DNA of 64,000 nucleotides from Lasiosphaeria ovina (taxonomy: Eukaryota; Ascomycota; Sordariomycetes; Sordariales; Lasiosphaeriaceae). The notes under the pieces were generated by a model. It did not search any database and had not been told where the DNA came from. It worked only from the letters and a program-made list of their open reading frames with translations. Numbering within the stretch: the stretch's first letter is position 1; every line of letters starts with the position of its first letter. Position numbers and translations under genes: made by a program. The DNA lies in contig JAULSN010000004.1 of the NCBI GenBank assembly GCA_033439765.1, positions 3,978,001 to 4,042,000 on the forward strand, read 5' to 3'. This document shows, in pieces, positions 11,535 through 23,506 of this stretch.

Positions 11535-14500
11535 TCTGGCGACATGACAGTTAGAATGTGGTCATAGGAGGCAGCTGTGTTCGGAATTGATGGGAGACAG
11601 CAGATTGGTGTGATGTGGAAGGTCTTCTCCAGTTACTCAACGCTCTCCCCTCTTGGGTCTTGGCTTGGTTCTGTTGGTCTTGTCTACTTGCGCTTCGTTT
11701 GCCGCAATCCTCGGCCAACCACAGGAAAGAGCCTTCAACATGATTAATTGTGCCATCAACTGCGCAATTCTGTCAGGTGATGATGGACGTGCCCCACAGC
11801 CAAAGAGGTCATGGGGAACCTAGGCGGTCTTTTTGATGCAAGATGGCGATTGCGGCGAATGAAAAATAATGTGAGAGCTGTCGGAGCCATGGTGTGGCGT
11901 CAAGCTTCATGTCGGAAGCAGGATCAACGAGTGTCGGGAATAGGGAGGCCAAAACCAGGCAAAAAACCCGCGAACCCTGAGCCTCTGCGGCAACATCCGC
12001 GAGGCCCCAAAGAGAAGACGGAGCCGGTGCCGAAAGTCCGAAGCCCCCGAAGGTAAGGCACGCCGGACAACAGCAGTCGGGTCTACAGAGCAAAGCCGGC
12101 GAAGAGAGACAGGCTTTCTCTCTCTCATCCCTTCCTTCTTTCTATGGTTGCTTTCAGCGCCATCGCCGCTTATACAATCCCAAAATGGACATGCAAAAGA
12201 TTATGACAATGATGATGCGAGGATCATGTACCCGTGCACATTGGCTAGATTTTCCCGTGTACTCGTACAACAAGGTACAAATGCCACTGAAAACATCGCG
12301 GCCCGCGAAACCTGCTCTCCGCCTCTCTCATATTGATTTGCACCGAATGTGACGGCAGCACAGCAGTAAGTTATTGTTGAGAGTGTGAGATAATGGAACC
12401 GAGCATCCACGCAATGCAGTAAGAGTCTGTAATAGTGATAGGTCACATCCCGAGGCTCCAGCTGTTGACAACGCACGAGGCTGGGAAGGCCCAGTTAGAC
12501 GAGACCAGAGGAGCAGTTCCATCGCGAAAAGCCCATGTGATGGACCCAACACGGTAGGCATCGTCTTCTGCTCGACAGAGGCGCGAGGCTTTCTCGCGCT
12601 GAAGACGGTCTAGCAATGCAGCTTTGCATCTCGAGTGTTGATCTGTCAGGTAGCACAAGCGGGCGGTCAGACTTCCAGCCATTGACTATTTGAATCCCGG
12701 CGAAGGTAGAGTTGCATTCTCGCCGAAGTTCCTGGACGCTACCAACGCCGTGTCTTGCCTCGTCCGACAGCCCTCGATTTGCAAGCCCAAGCAGTGGCCT
12801 TGTCCCGAGCGATAGGCGGTCGGCCTTTGCTGCAATATATGTATGGACGTAGTCAAGGTTTGTAGTATATGTCTGAGACAGGATGGCCCAGGGAATGGCG
12901 AGATTGCCCAGGGTCCCAGTCAAGATCGCCGGGATCGACGGCAGCCTGGAGCTCGTCGAATTGTCGGGGCCAATGGGCGCGGCACGACAGCGAGGCGGGC
13001 GGAGGGGGGACAAGAAAGAGCTGGCCAGCCAGGGGAGCCAGAGGGCACCAAGAGAACGAACCCAAAGACGCGTCTGCTATCCACTTGGGATGCAGTGCAG
13101 TGGGTGAAGTGCAGTTCATCTGCAGTGGCGTGGCGTGGCGTGGCGTAAAATGCCTGACTTGTTCTGGGAAGCCAAGGAAGTTGACAAAACTTGGGGGGTT
13201 GAACTGACAGCTCACATCGAGTCTCCCGCGCGGGCCGACCTTGCCCTGGCTCCCAAGCCAGCATGTACCGAGTACGGAGTACTGGACCCAGCTGCGTGGC
13301 CGAGGACAAGAGCACTCGCTCGCTCGCTCGTTCGCTAGCCCGCTCACGGCCGAAGTCGTCGCTGCGAGGGCCCAAAGGAGACAAGCAAGTAGGGCAACCA
13401 CGTGAAGTGCCTGTTGCGGAAACCCAACGTAAACCCTTTTTCATGACGGACGCCCGTGGAATGGCTTGCGGCTGACTTACTGGGCGTACACACCATCCCC
13501 ACGCCATGCCCCTGTCAATCTCCAGCCAATCCAGCCAACAGGGAGCGGCGATGAAGGCTGGGGGGCGCTGCGGCGCCTGCCGAGTAGAGGCGCTGCGCCG
13601 AAGGATTTCGCAAATTGCTGACTTGACTGCCCGTCACCCGCCCGTCACCCGTCACCCGTGTTGTGTCGCTCGCCGTCCGGACGGCAGGCAATGGCGACGA
13701 GACTCGGACCAAGCACCTTATTCCATATCGAGCGCGTGGAAACTTCTGCCAACTAACCGAAAAAGAAGAAAAAATCCCGGCAGCTGGTTGATAGCAAAGA
13801 TTGTCGGCAACCCGGTCGAGACAATCCCTTCTCGGTATTGTACTCCATGTATTGTATACAAAATACAACACACAGAGGCCATGTTGTCTAATGGCCCTGC
13901 AACAAGAAAAGACTCGGCTCTCACCAGTGCTGTCTGTGTGGAATACGTTGTATTATTGCCCCCCCCCCCGGACCTGCTCTTTGTCGGCGACGGGAAGGAA
14001 GAGGGAGCAATCCAACGAGAAAGGTACTGTGCATGCAGGAAAGTTGCCATGTTGTCCTCCCCCTACTACCCCATCCCATCAGGAGGTGGGGGGATGATGG
14101 ATAGAGACGGGCTGGATAGGATGACGACGACGGCGTCCGCTGCAAGCGAGGGGGTGAGGGAATTCGCGGTTAGCGCATTCCCACTCTCCTCATATTGTGC
14201 AGCGCAGGACCGACTGGACGCGACACGACACGAGAGAGGAGCGGAGGTGTCTGTCTCGTCTTGTCGAGAGAAAGGACGGCATCCTCCATGCCAACTATCG
14301 AGGGCATTGGACATGCTGCAGCCGCAATAAATCCCCCCAGGCACGGATTGCCATACTCGTCGAGCCCCCTGGTTGGTGGCTAATTGTTTATTAAACGAAA
14401 TCGGTACGGCCCTGATTTTGAACCGCCGCACGGCATCGCTTCCTTCAAGAAAAGTCGAACAGCTGCTGGCCTGGCTACAAGTACGTACATACAGTACCCA

Positions 14501-17500
14501 CGTGCCATCTACGTCATATTGACCCCACTGTGAGGACAGCCTCCTTTCCGCCGGACGGGCGGGTTCGCTTTCAAGGCCGTCAGACCGCAGGGGTGATTTT
14601 GCGGAGGTGGACCCAGTCAGGGATCCGGGAAGGATTCTAGAAAACGTCCTCCGCCTGCCTGGCGCGGAGCGGGAGGGGAGATCTGGACAGCGAGGCGAGG
14701 GGGGGCTCTGACACAAGGGTTAGGGGTAGTATGTACATACAGTACGGCGTGTCACTGGTGAGTGTGGTGTGTGTGGTGCAAGCGGTGTCTGTACGGATGC
14801 GTTGCACACCATTCTGATAGGTCGTGTAGTGTAAACAAAACGGAGACGACGAGGGGCTTACTAGTAACGTTGGAGGTTATTAGTAGGTGGGTATCCCATT
14901 TCCAGGCGCACCGTCTGAAAAGTTGCGAGCGAGCAGTTGATCGTGAGAAGCCATCTCGAGGCCATGGTCCTCCAAACCCAGGTAGCCAGCCCATGGGCGT
15001 TCGCTCTTGAAACCGACCAAGCTGCCTACCAACCAAACAGCCACCCTCGTTTATGAGTTGCTTCAAAACGAATGATCTTGATATGCACGAAGTTGATCAA
15101 AGCGCAACAGCAAAGGGGGGGAGTTGGCGACATGTGGCTGAATTATCAGCAACATCTTCAACGCGACGACGCCATGCATGAGCACTCGGCTGTGTGCAAC
15201 CTGCTTGCATTTGTGCACCTTGTTCCGAACCTTGGGAATCTTTTGGGATATACTGAGGCATATTTGGCCGCCGACAGTAAGAGGCTGGCCAGAGGCAACT
15301 GCTTGCTGGCACTTTCTCTCGCGGGTGAGATGCCGGTAAAAAGGTCTTTCAGCCCTGGCCACTCGAACCATTGGGGGGGCAAGGGGGGTTCAATCGCAAC
15401 CCCGTCAGTGAAGGAGCGCGCGCCTGCGGTGCATTGTTGCGAGGCAACTTCTGGTCTGCAATTGCTTCCTGATTGAGCCCGTTGCAGAAAACGATGCCCC
15501 CGGCCGTGGCGAACGGGCCCAATTATAAGAGTCTTGATAGCTGGGAGGGGTCACAGCCGAACACCTTCTTGCCAGTGAGACAGACATGAGGGTGTTCGAC
15601 TGAGAGGGCCATTGGCCACTCGACTGACTCGACTGGGCTCCGAGCTTCGTTTACCTGCCTACTATGTATTTCCCGGCCTTGACAGATAGGCCACTGCATG
15701 CCTCGCACATTACTGCGTAAATGGTTCGCAGCAGTGGAAAGGCCCGTCATATCAGCCGCGTCCCTTTTCTTCTTTTCTTCCAGCACGCATCGCATCCCGC
15801 GTTCATCAGGCCATGTGCTACGGCGGCCGCCCAGTACAACTCCGCGGTAAACGATGCGACTGCCGCGGGGGAGATCGTCGGGACAGCCGAGCTCGATCCA
15901 CGGCGTTTTCTAATAAAGTTGCTTTGCATATTCGTATGCAGCGGGACGCGGGCATTCCTGGTCAATCACGGAACCTGGTGAGGGTTCCGCGATGCCATTC
16001 AGCTCTCAAGGCTCTTACCAAGCAGTAGCAGCATTCTCTCATCTGTGCCCGGAATGCAGCTGCAATATGCAAAGCTCCCAGATGCTGCCGCACGCAACGG
16101 CCCCTCCCGCACCAGCTGCTCTCCGGCCTGCCTAGTCAGTTACGATGGTGTTGTAATGGCTGTGTCCTGGACGGTTTACCATGTCGTACATGACAAAACC
16201 CCTCGATTCCGGCCCCGGCATCATTCCCGCCAGCCCCCGGCCCAAATATCGAGCGTGACAAGGGTGGCCTCATTTCTCAAAGACAACCTCTTAGGCCACA
16301 GAAATGGGGCTTCGCGACGTGACGGATAATGACCGACCGCCATTCCCCTGACAGACAGCTGAATGCGGAGTTCCCGAGATTCCCCTACCGAGCCATAAGA
16401 GTCGATAGTCGGTGAGACCTTCTGGCGGGATCCTCAGGCCCGGCAGGGTCACGAGAGAAACGTTGTGTGTGTGTCGTCGCATCGGAGCTGTGAAGAAGAG
16501 CCAGGGCCGAAGAAGGAAGCCATTGGCCTGTGTCAATAATTGCCGGTGTGGAGTGGGGGGCCATGGAAAGCCATTAAGTGGACGCAAAGGGGGCAGCCCC
16601 TCTCGATGCTGAGAATAACGAGAGCGGAAGTACGAAGTAAATTTGTCGGCTCCATGGAGCCCCTCCTGAAGAGGCCCGTGAGATACCACGACGAGTGTAG
16701 GTAGTCACTGTAGTGTCCTCCGTAGGCGCACCGAAGACGCGCAGCTTCTTGGCATGACTGCCGTGACAGCCGACAGAGACAAAAGTTGGCCTTCCTTTGC
16801 AGTGGACGTCATTGCCCGATGCTGAGAGCCCAGGGACCGCAGACCCGCACTGCCCAGAGGATGGATGAAACACAGGCCCTGGGACACGGCGCCTAACACG
16901 CAATTCGGAAGGGTAGCAGATCGCTGGTGGGGAAAACCAAAATGCCACCAACCACTCACAGGCCCAACCAATTCTGGGCCGGAGTGACTTCTTCCAAGGA
17001 GCTGATGGGTGTTGAGGACGAAGATCGCAGGGCACTGCTGCGACGCGGGCCGTTAATAAGGGTGGTGGATTGGAATAGGAAGGTGGACAACGGCGAGGCG
17101 GACGCAGCACGACTTGAATGGAGTCAAGTTAACTGAAGTCGACTCGATGGTGGATAGGCATTGCCAGAGCCCGTCTTAACGACGTCTTCTATTGCCATGG
17201 GCCTAGCTGCACGTGGACGGGCCCATGACCACCATGCTAGCAACCAGGGGCTTAGGTACTTCGTACATTCTCCGTAGCGCCTGGCAAGACCCGTCGGGAG
17301 AGTCTTGGGCTCCGACGAGTGTACTCTCGCGAGGCCAGAATCCTGGTCACGTCTCCAAAATAGGGAAAAACGGCCCTGACCTAATGATAGGGCATCATCA
17401 AGAAACTGTGCGACGAGAATGTGCTGCAAGTGCGAGCGAACGTGTGGACTGATCATGCATGCGACAACGCCGTTGCACTTGGCTGTCAAGTGCCCTATTC

Positions 17501-20500
17501 CGTACCCATCACGCCATTGCACTACTTGACACGGCGCGTCGCCCGTAGTCTTGCCGGAGCGGTGTGATATTTTCAGTCCAAGCTGGTCTACGGCGGCTCA
17601 GCCCGGCCCAAAACCTCTCGGACGATTTCGACTGTGGGGGATTGATGGCTCGTAGCCACGGTAGGTATCCCGTAGCAATGGGCGAGGGGAGACGGGAGTG
17701 GAGAGAAACGTCTCCCGCACTCGGTTGCAGAGACAAAGTGGCCGGCTCTCGTGTTCCTGGATTCGTTTGCAGCGCTCGGGTTCCTTGAAAAGGGTCCGCC
17801 GAGGCATCGCAACTAAAAATCGGCAGGACCATTGCAACAATACTGCAATAAACATATAGATAGCTGGTTTATTAGCAGTGGTGACGGACTTGCTGTAGAA
17901 CGTAATACTGGCAACGAACGTCCTCTCAGTTGGCCGCAATCAGTGGGGTCGGATAAGATCCAGCCCCTAGTGTAGTCTGTAGCGGCCCTCGTACTGGGCC
18001 AGGATCCAACGCAACTCCCACTGTACTGTACACTAAACGCCGAGATTGATGTCCTCGTGACTTTGGTTAAAGTGGCCCCTTGGAAGTGCCGAGCGCGGGC
18101 TGATGGCATTCTGTTCGGATCGCAAATGGCATCCCCAAAGCCAGGGACGTCCGCCGTCCAATCACCTCCCGACCCGCCGCCGATTGTTTCGCGTGGGATT
18201 CGGTCGGATTGTGCGAGATCTGCGCATTGCGGGCACGTGGGGCTTGACGTGAAATTTCCGGGGCACACTGTTTATACGCAATGTGTTTGTACAGGTGGTC
18301 GAGATGAGAGGCCTGAGCCACCTTGACGATGCTCTCCCCGTGGGCGATGGCACCGCGCCAACGGGCGAGGAGGTGTGGTTATTGCGGACAATGGAGAACT
18401 GAGCTGAGGCCGGCGACCCAACACATCCTTCCAAGCGCCTATTGCGCCCTGCAGTTGCACTACCATTGCCTCTGTCTGCCCTTGCCAGCAGTCAGTCGCA
18501 ATGTTTCAATGGCCGCCGCCATACGCAAGAGTTGGCAACAATAGTTGGCTCTGAACCCACCACTGCGAGGCCAGAGCGCTGAGGCCCGCGCCGGCCGGCC
18601 GGCGGGTCGGCCGTGTTTTCAAAGACATGTCTCCTGTCTATTGTTTCCCAACTCTGCAAGGCCGGTAAAAGGCAGTGATAATACCGTCATGCACATCGTA
18701 TTTTAGTCTGCATGGAACTGAAGCTTGTCATGGGATGTGCTGGTTGCCCGCATGGGAAAATGTCGGTGAACAACGGCCAGCGTGGGCCCAAGGCCCCAAG
18801 AAGGTATAGACTCCTCGCCGTGGTTGATTTTAGCTCGCGCGCATATATCCCTTCACCCCCCGAGAACAGCCCGTGGCTCCAAGTGCTGATGCTGCGATAA
18901 GCCGCCATTTCGCCGCAGTGCAACGGTGTTGCACATACGTACACTTGGTTCACCTTCAGGCATCGAACGAGCCGAGATTCCGGGCTGTTCTACGTCGCAA
19001 TCCTGCTGTGAGACTCTCGGTAAGGCGGGCTGGCAGGGGTTACGTCGCCCCGTGTCAGAGCCATGTCTGCCATCTGCTGCCATCATTCTCAGCCCTTGCC
19101 ATGACGACTCCTAATCCTTGCTTCCTTTCTTTTATTTTTAGAGTGACTGCCGGGCGCACAAGAAGCTGCTCCCACTTGCACTGTAGGCAGCGCACCGTCT
19201 GCTCACCGTCGACGGTATCGCTGGCAATCTCCGAATTCCCGGCGCCATGGACGCTCACGCTGAAAGCGAGACGGCGCTGGCTCCGGAGATGCCGCGGTCA
19301 GGGCCGTGCCGGCTGGCGAGCATAGCAGCTCTTGCGAAAGGACCAATGGCATTGCGGATCAAGATCGTGGAGGGCCGATTGTCTGTGCCATGTGGGTGGG
19401 CGATTTCGATGTTGTGGAGTTGGCAGGGGCAGCGACAAGGCTGCATTCTCCCAGAAAACCACCCACGCACCCAACTGGCTGGGTCCGCTTTTCTTTGTCC
19501 GTGTCTGTCACATCCACCACAGCGTGGATGTACCGGTACATTCCCGTCCCGGCCTTGGCTACTTCGACTCTGGTCACAGTGTCACTGACATCCCGCCGTC
19601 TTGAGTCGAGCCCACCAACTCCTTTCGACACTGTAGTTGGCAGCGAGTGTCAACTAACGTGCAGCAGCCGTAGAGATAACCAGTGGCTGGCGTGCGGAGT
19701 TTGCTCCGTCAAGGCCTGCGTTTGTGGCTGTTAGTTTGTTGGAAATGATGAAGACAGCGAATCCCGATTGTGCTGCTTGAAGAGGCCTTGGCCAGCCTGT
19801 CGTTCTTGCGTCCAAGTAGCTTCAGCACGACGGCAGGGCGAATCGCATTCTGGCGTCACAACTGAGTATTGAGCTTCTCCTGGTTGTCATAGTCAACTAG
19901 TAGCAGGGAGAAGGTACCTAGGCAAGAGAGTGGGGCGACTGAGATCTGTCGGTTCAGTTAGGAGCTGGGATGGCTCAAGACGAATGGGAAGTTGTGGCGA
20001 TTGGATTGATGTGCACAGATCTGTGAAGAAGTTCAGAGAGCCAGGCTAAGGTAACTCGTTACATGCATTGAATTATTTTCTCATTTCGAAACAAACTGCA
20101 TGGCCATAGATTACCTTAGGTTGTGGTAGTTGCGGGAGGAGGTATTACCTCCCTCAGTAGGTAGGGGTCTGCTGCGCTCTTTCTCCCGCTCTTCCGCAGA
20201 CCTGACAGTGAGAGCGATTTGGTCGTACTAGTTTCCCTACCGTAGCTTCCATGGTTGGAGAATCAAGTACCGCTTCCTACCTGACTCAGACATGTAGATA
20301 CGTACTGGACGGAATGGGCGACCTGCATCAGCCATACTTGTAAATCACTTAAGAATCAGCTAAGAAGGGAAACTCTATCTGAAATCGATAGGGGGAGCGA
20401 CCTACCACGTTTCGCCGGCGTTGCTCAAGAGTCTAGGTACAGTCTAGCAAGGAAGGAAGGTACTGAGTATGCACCTTGAGGTATGTTCCTTACTTTTAAA

Positions 20501-22508
20501 AAAGGTTTAGGTAGGTTTGGGAGTAGGTAAACCTCACTCACTAGACTGTAAGTTCCTTCCCTTGTAGCTCGACTTTGCCACACTTTGCTGAGGTGGCTTT
20601 GTGGCTTGGGCCGTAATCGGCTTCTAAGGCTCGAAACCCCGGTTCGAAGAGGTGCCTGGGGGACTTTGAACATTTTTTTTAGAAGGCGACTTGTGATCAT
20701 TCAAAACCCCCATACATGTTTCGGGAGGCTTGTGTCGATATGGAGATGCATTTAAGAGGGAGCTCGAGGAACCAGAGGCTTGACTTGGTCCCCCTTTCCC
20801 CGTCATGGATGGCAGTCGAACCCGAGCAAATAGAGCGAGGGGGGAAGCGCCACAAGGGCAATGTGGAGACGACTGTTGCGATACGAACGGGAAAAACAGA
20901 GAGAGAGCAAGGATGGTAGAGGCAGGAACAAGTAATGTTACTCGCATCCACCTTGCCCGAAAGTCTGTCGGGATTTTGTACTCCGTAGTCCGTATGGGTA
21001 CTTTGCTCGTTGTATTACGAGCAGGACGAGCCCCTTGCGCCATTGGTGCTCATGAAATTTTTTCCACACTCAACACGCCAAAATTCTCTAGTGTATCTTG
21101 GCCATCGCCACCAAGCACCTACAAGGTTCTCACCCTTCTCCTGCCCGCGTCTTATTAACGTGTTTACTGTTTACCAGGTGAACCGTCTTAGAGGGACAGT
21201 GTCATAGTAAGGCCTTGTATTTCTTGAAGTTGTCAATCCTTTCTAGAACGTATATGGCGATGCGTGCAGTCAAGGCTATTTTAATTCAGTATTCGGGAAG
21301 GAAATTATGAGTCGAGGCAAAAGGGGCCGGCTTTGGGAGTGGAGAGCTCAGCTTGTGATTTGCGGGATAGAGGTGGTGGGGAAACATGCATGTCCTTCAG
21401 AGTGTACCTGAAGGGACGGAAAGCATGGAATCATGAATGTACAGTACTTCGTACATGTGCGCGGTGCAGTGCCTTCCTGCCGGAATTGGAGGAGGTCTCC
21501 GCCCTCGAGGTGCCCTGGCCGCGACTTCCTTCTCCAACGAGAATGGCGGGGGTTTTAGTGGAAAAGGCTGTGAAGGATTCCCACCTCAGCGCTCAGGTCC
21601 ATCTCCCTGGGTCGTTCTCCCCTTGCCAAGTTTTGCTGCGTTCCACACGAGTGTAGACATACCTCCATTCCTTGGGGTCGGCATGTCGGCTTTGGCGCTT
21701 TGAGAGTGTTCGCCTTGTACCGTGTACATATGACACAATTTTTCTCCATCTCCTGGATTGTTCCTGCTCGGTTCCCGCTTCCACTGGCCGTGCCATATGG
21801 ATGGCTCCCGCACCTCACTCCCAACTACGTGCCGGTCGCCCTCACTAACAAGCTCCTGGGCATTACGCACCCTCCTGGGACTTAAACAATAGCACCACCT
21901 TCCATATTACCACAACCTGTCTCGCCCTCGACGCTCCCGTGCCCGCCAACAACCAACCACGACGCGAAATAAAGTTTGTTGCACCCGACCTGAGTAATTC
22001 CCAGGAGCTGTTCGGCCCTGGTTAGCCGTCTAGGCAACGCCGTCTCTGCTGCCTTTTTGTCTTGGATGCTCGACCTGCAGCTCCTGCACCACACCTCGCC
22101 GGCCAGCCAGTTACCAGCCGACGACAAGTTGAATCGACTCACTTCTAACTTGACACGCATACTTGGACTCGCACTCGCGCTGCCGCCAGCCGGCCCTGCT
22201 TATCTCGCCATCTCGGGTCGCCCATCGCCAGACATAGACAGCGCGCGCACGCCGCCCGAGAAACCCATTGCATTATTGCGCTGTCTGCACTGCGCTGCGC
22301 TGCACTGCGCTGCGCTGCACCGCACGAAAGACCGAGAAAGGCGGTTGTGTATGCAAAGAGAGAGCGCCCTGAGTGTGGTCCGCGCATAGTGCAGATCGGC
22401 TATTTTCCGGCGGACTTGCCAAGTGTCCAGGCTTCAAAGAGTTGCACTGCGCTGCGCTGCGCTGCGAATCTCTGGCGGCTTGGGGACGGCCCCTCAAAAT
22501 CTAAGAGC

Positions 22509-22560
22509 CAACACACCCACACACAGACACACACACACACACACGCACACACGCACGCAC
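22509..22560. repeat. CA-rich microsatellite
   Basis: An imperfect CA repeat with CCAC, CAGA and GCAC interruptions, about 0.95 kb upstream of the phospholipase C start codon. Confidence 0.9.
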
Positions 22561-22990
22561 ACTTTCGCACTAAAATAAATAAAAAGAGGAAGAACCTAGG
22601 GTGAGAGAAAGGAAAACCCGCCGCCTCGAGGGCGCGAGTTGAAGACCGGGTCGCACGCCCGGCCACGTTCTCCTAGGCCAGAGCCGCTGGCAGACGGAGG
22701 CCCCGGTATTCCGTATCCGTACGCGAGAACCTACCTGCCGTAGGAAAAGGGGAGGTCGCCAAATCAAGGAGGGCACCACGTCCGTAACCTGGCTGCAGTC
22801 AAGTCAGTTGCGCGGCAGCGCTGGCCACAAGCGTGCATACCTGCCTGCCTGCCTACCCTAACTTCCTACACAGATAGTAGAGGTTCGGCTGCCGCTGCTG
22901 TGTGCTTCCCCCAAACTGTTCTTTTCTGGACGATGCCCCGATACAGCTACTTGCATACGGGCTGCCACCTCATCATTCTGCCGCGAGCTA

Positions 22991-23204
22991 CCGCGACTCT
23001 CGCAACACGGCCTACACCCGCCCCATCCCCCAATAATCGGCGCGTAGTTGTACATGACTGTACCTTGGCCAGTACTGGTACCTCCTAGATACTCGGGACA
23101 CCTGCTGCGAGCGACGCTCGGCTGTGGTGCGCCTTGCTGCCGCTGATTGAGCGTCGGAGTTGGTCATCCATCGCCTTGCATCTACTACGGGCCTCGGCCG
23201 TTCG
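22991..23204 (-). repeat. Dispersed ~215 bp repeat, copy A (inverted relative to copy B)
   Basis: The reverse complement of this segment matches 56996-57210 at about 96 percent by direct comparison: nine mismatches and no gaps, seven of them transitions. Outside these limits the two loci are unrelated. Both copies contain the same short open frame (MTNS...AQSAAARRT), which is probably incidental. This copy lies about 300-500 bp upstream of the phospholipase C start codon. No terminal inverted repeats or target-site duplications are visible, so the element class is unknown. Confidence 0.9.
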
Positions 23205-23506
23205 CTCCTTTTTCTTTCTTTCTTGAAGACGATCACTATCCCACCCCCGAGACCTGCCTCTGTCGGGAATCAACAAGCTCACCTATATTTACCCCCGCAC
23301 CTTTGACCCTCCCCCCCCCTCAAGGAATCTTAGAATACTGGACAACACATCGACAATGCGGCCTAAGGTCTTCCTCTTCATATAGTTCTCGGGCCCCCTT
23401 CTCTTATACCTGCGGAGCTGTCCAACTGCAGGCCCAGGCCCAGAAACCCGAGTCTCCGAGTGCCTACACATCCCGGCCGGCTTCCCTCAGCTAGATTCCC
23501 GGGCCT

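Larger units (their letters stand above)
11301..23506. other. Gene-free region, right part, up to the PLC gene
   Basis: No convincing gene lies in these 12.2 kb. The longest frame (13506-14330, plus, 274 codons) has no domain, no conserved composition and no splice context. The region holds a GGCT tract (11509-11534), GGCGT/TGGCG and CACCCGT-type short tandem units near 13127-13146 and 13632-13660, CTGCG units near 22288-22322 and 22443-22467, a CA tract (22509-22560), two copies of GTACTTCGTAC, and copy A of a dispersed repeat (22991-23204). The last several hundred bases should hold the promoter and leader of the phospholipase C gene. Confidence 0.6.

Noticed and set aside
13506..14330. 274-codon plus-strand open frame in the gene-free region
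   Set aside because: No recognisable motif, irregular composition (poly-Pro from a poly-C tract, poly-Gly), and an opposite-strand frame of similar length; probably chance in GC-rich DNA.
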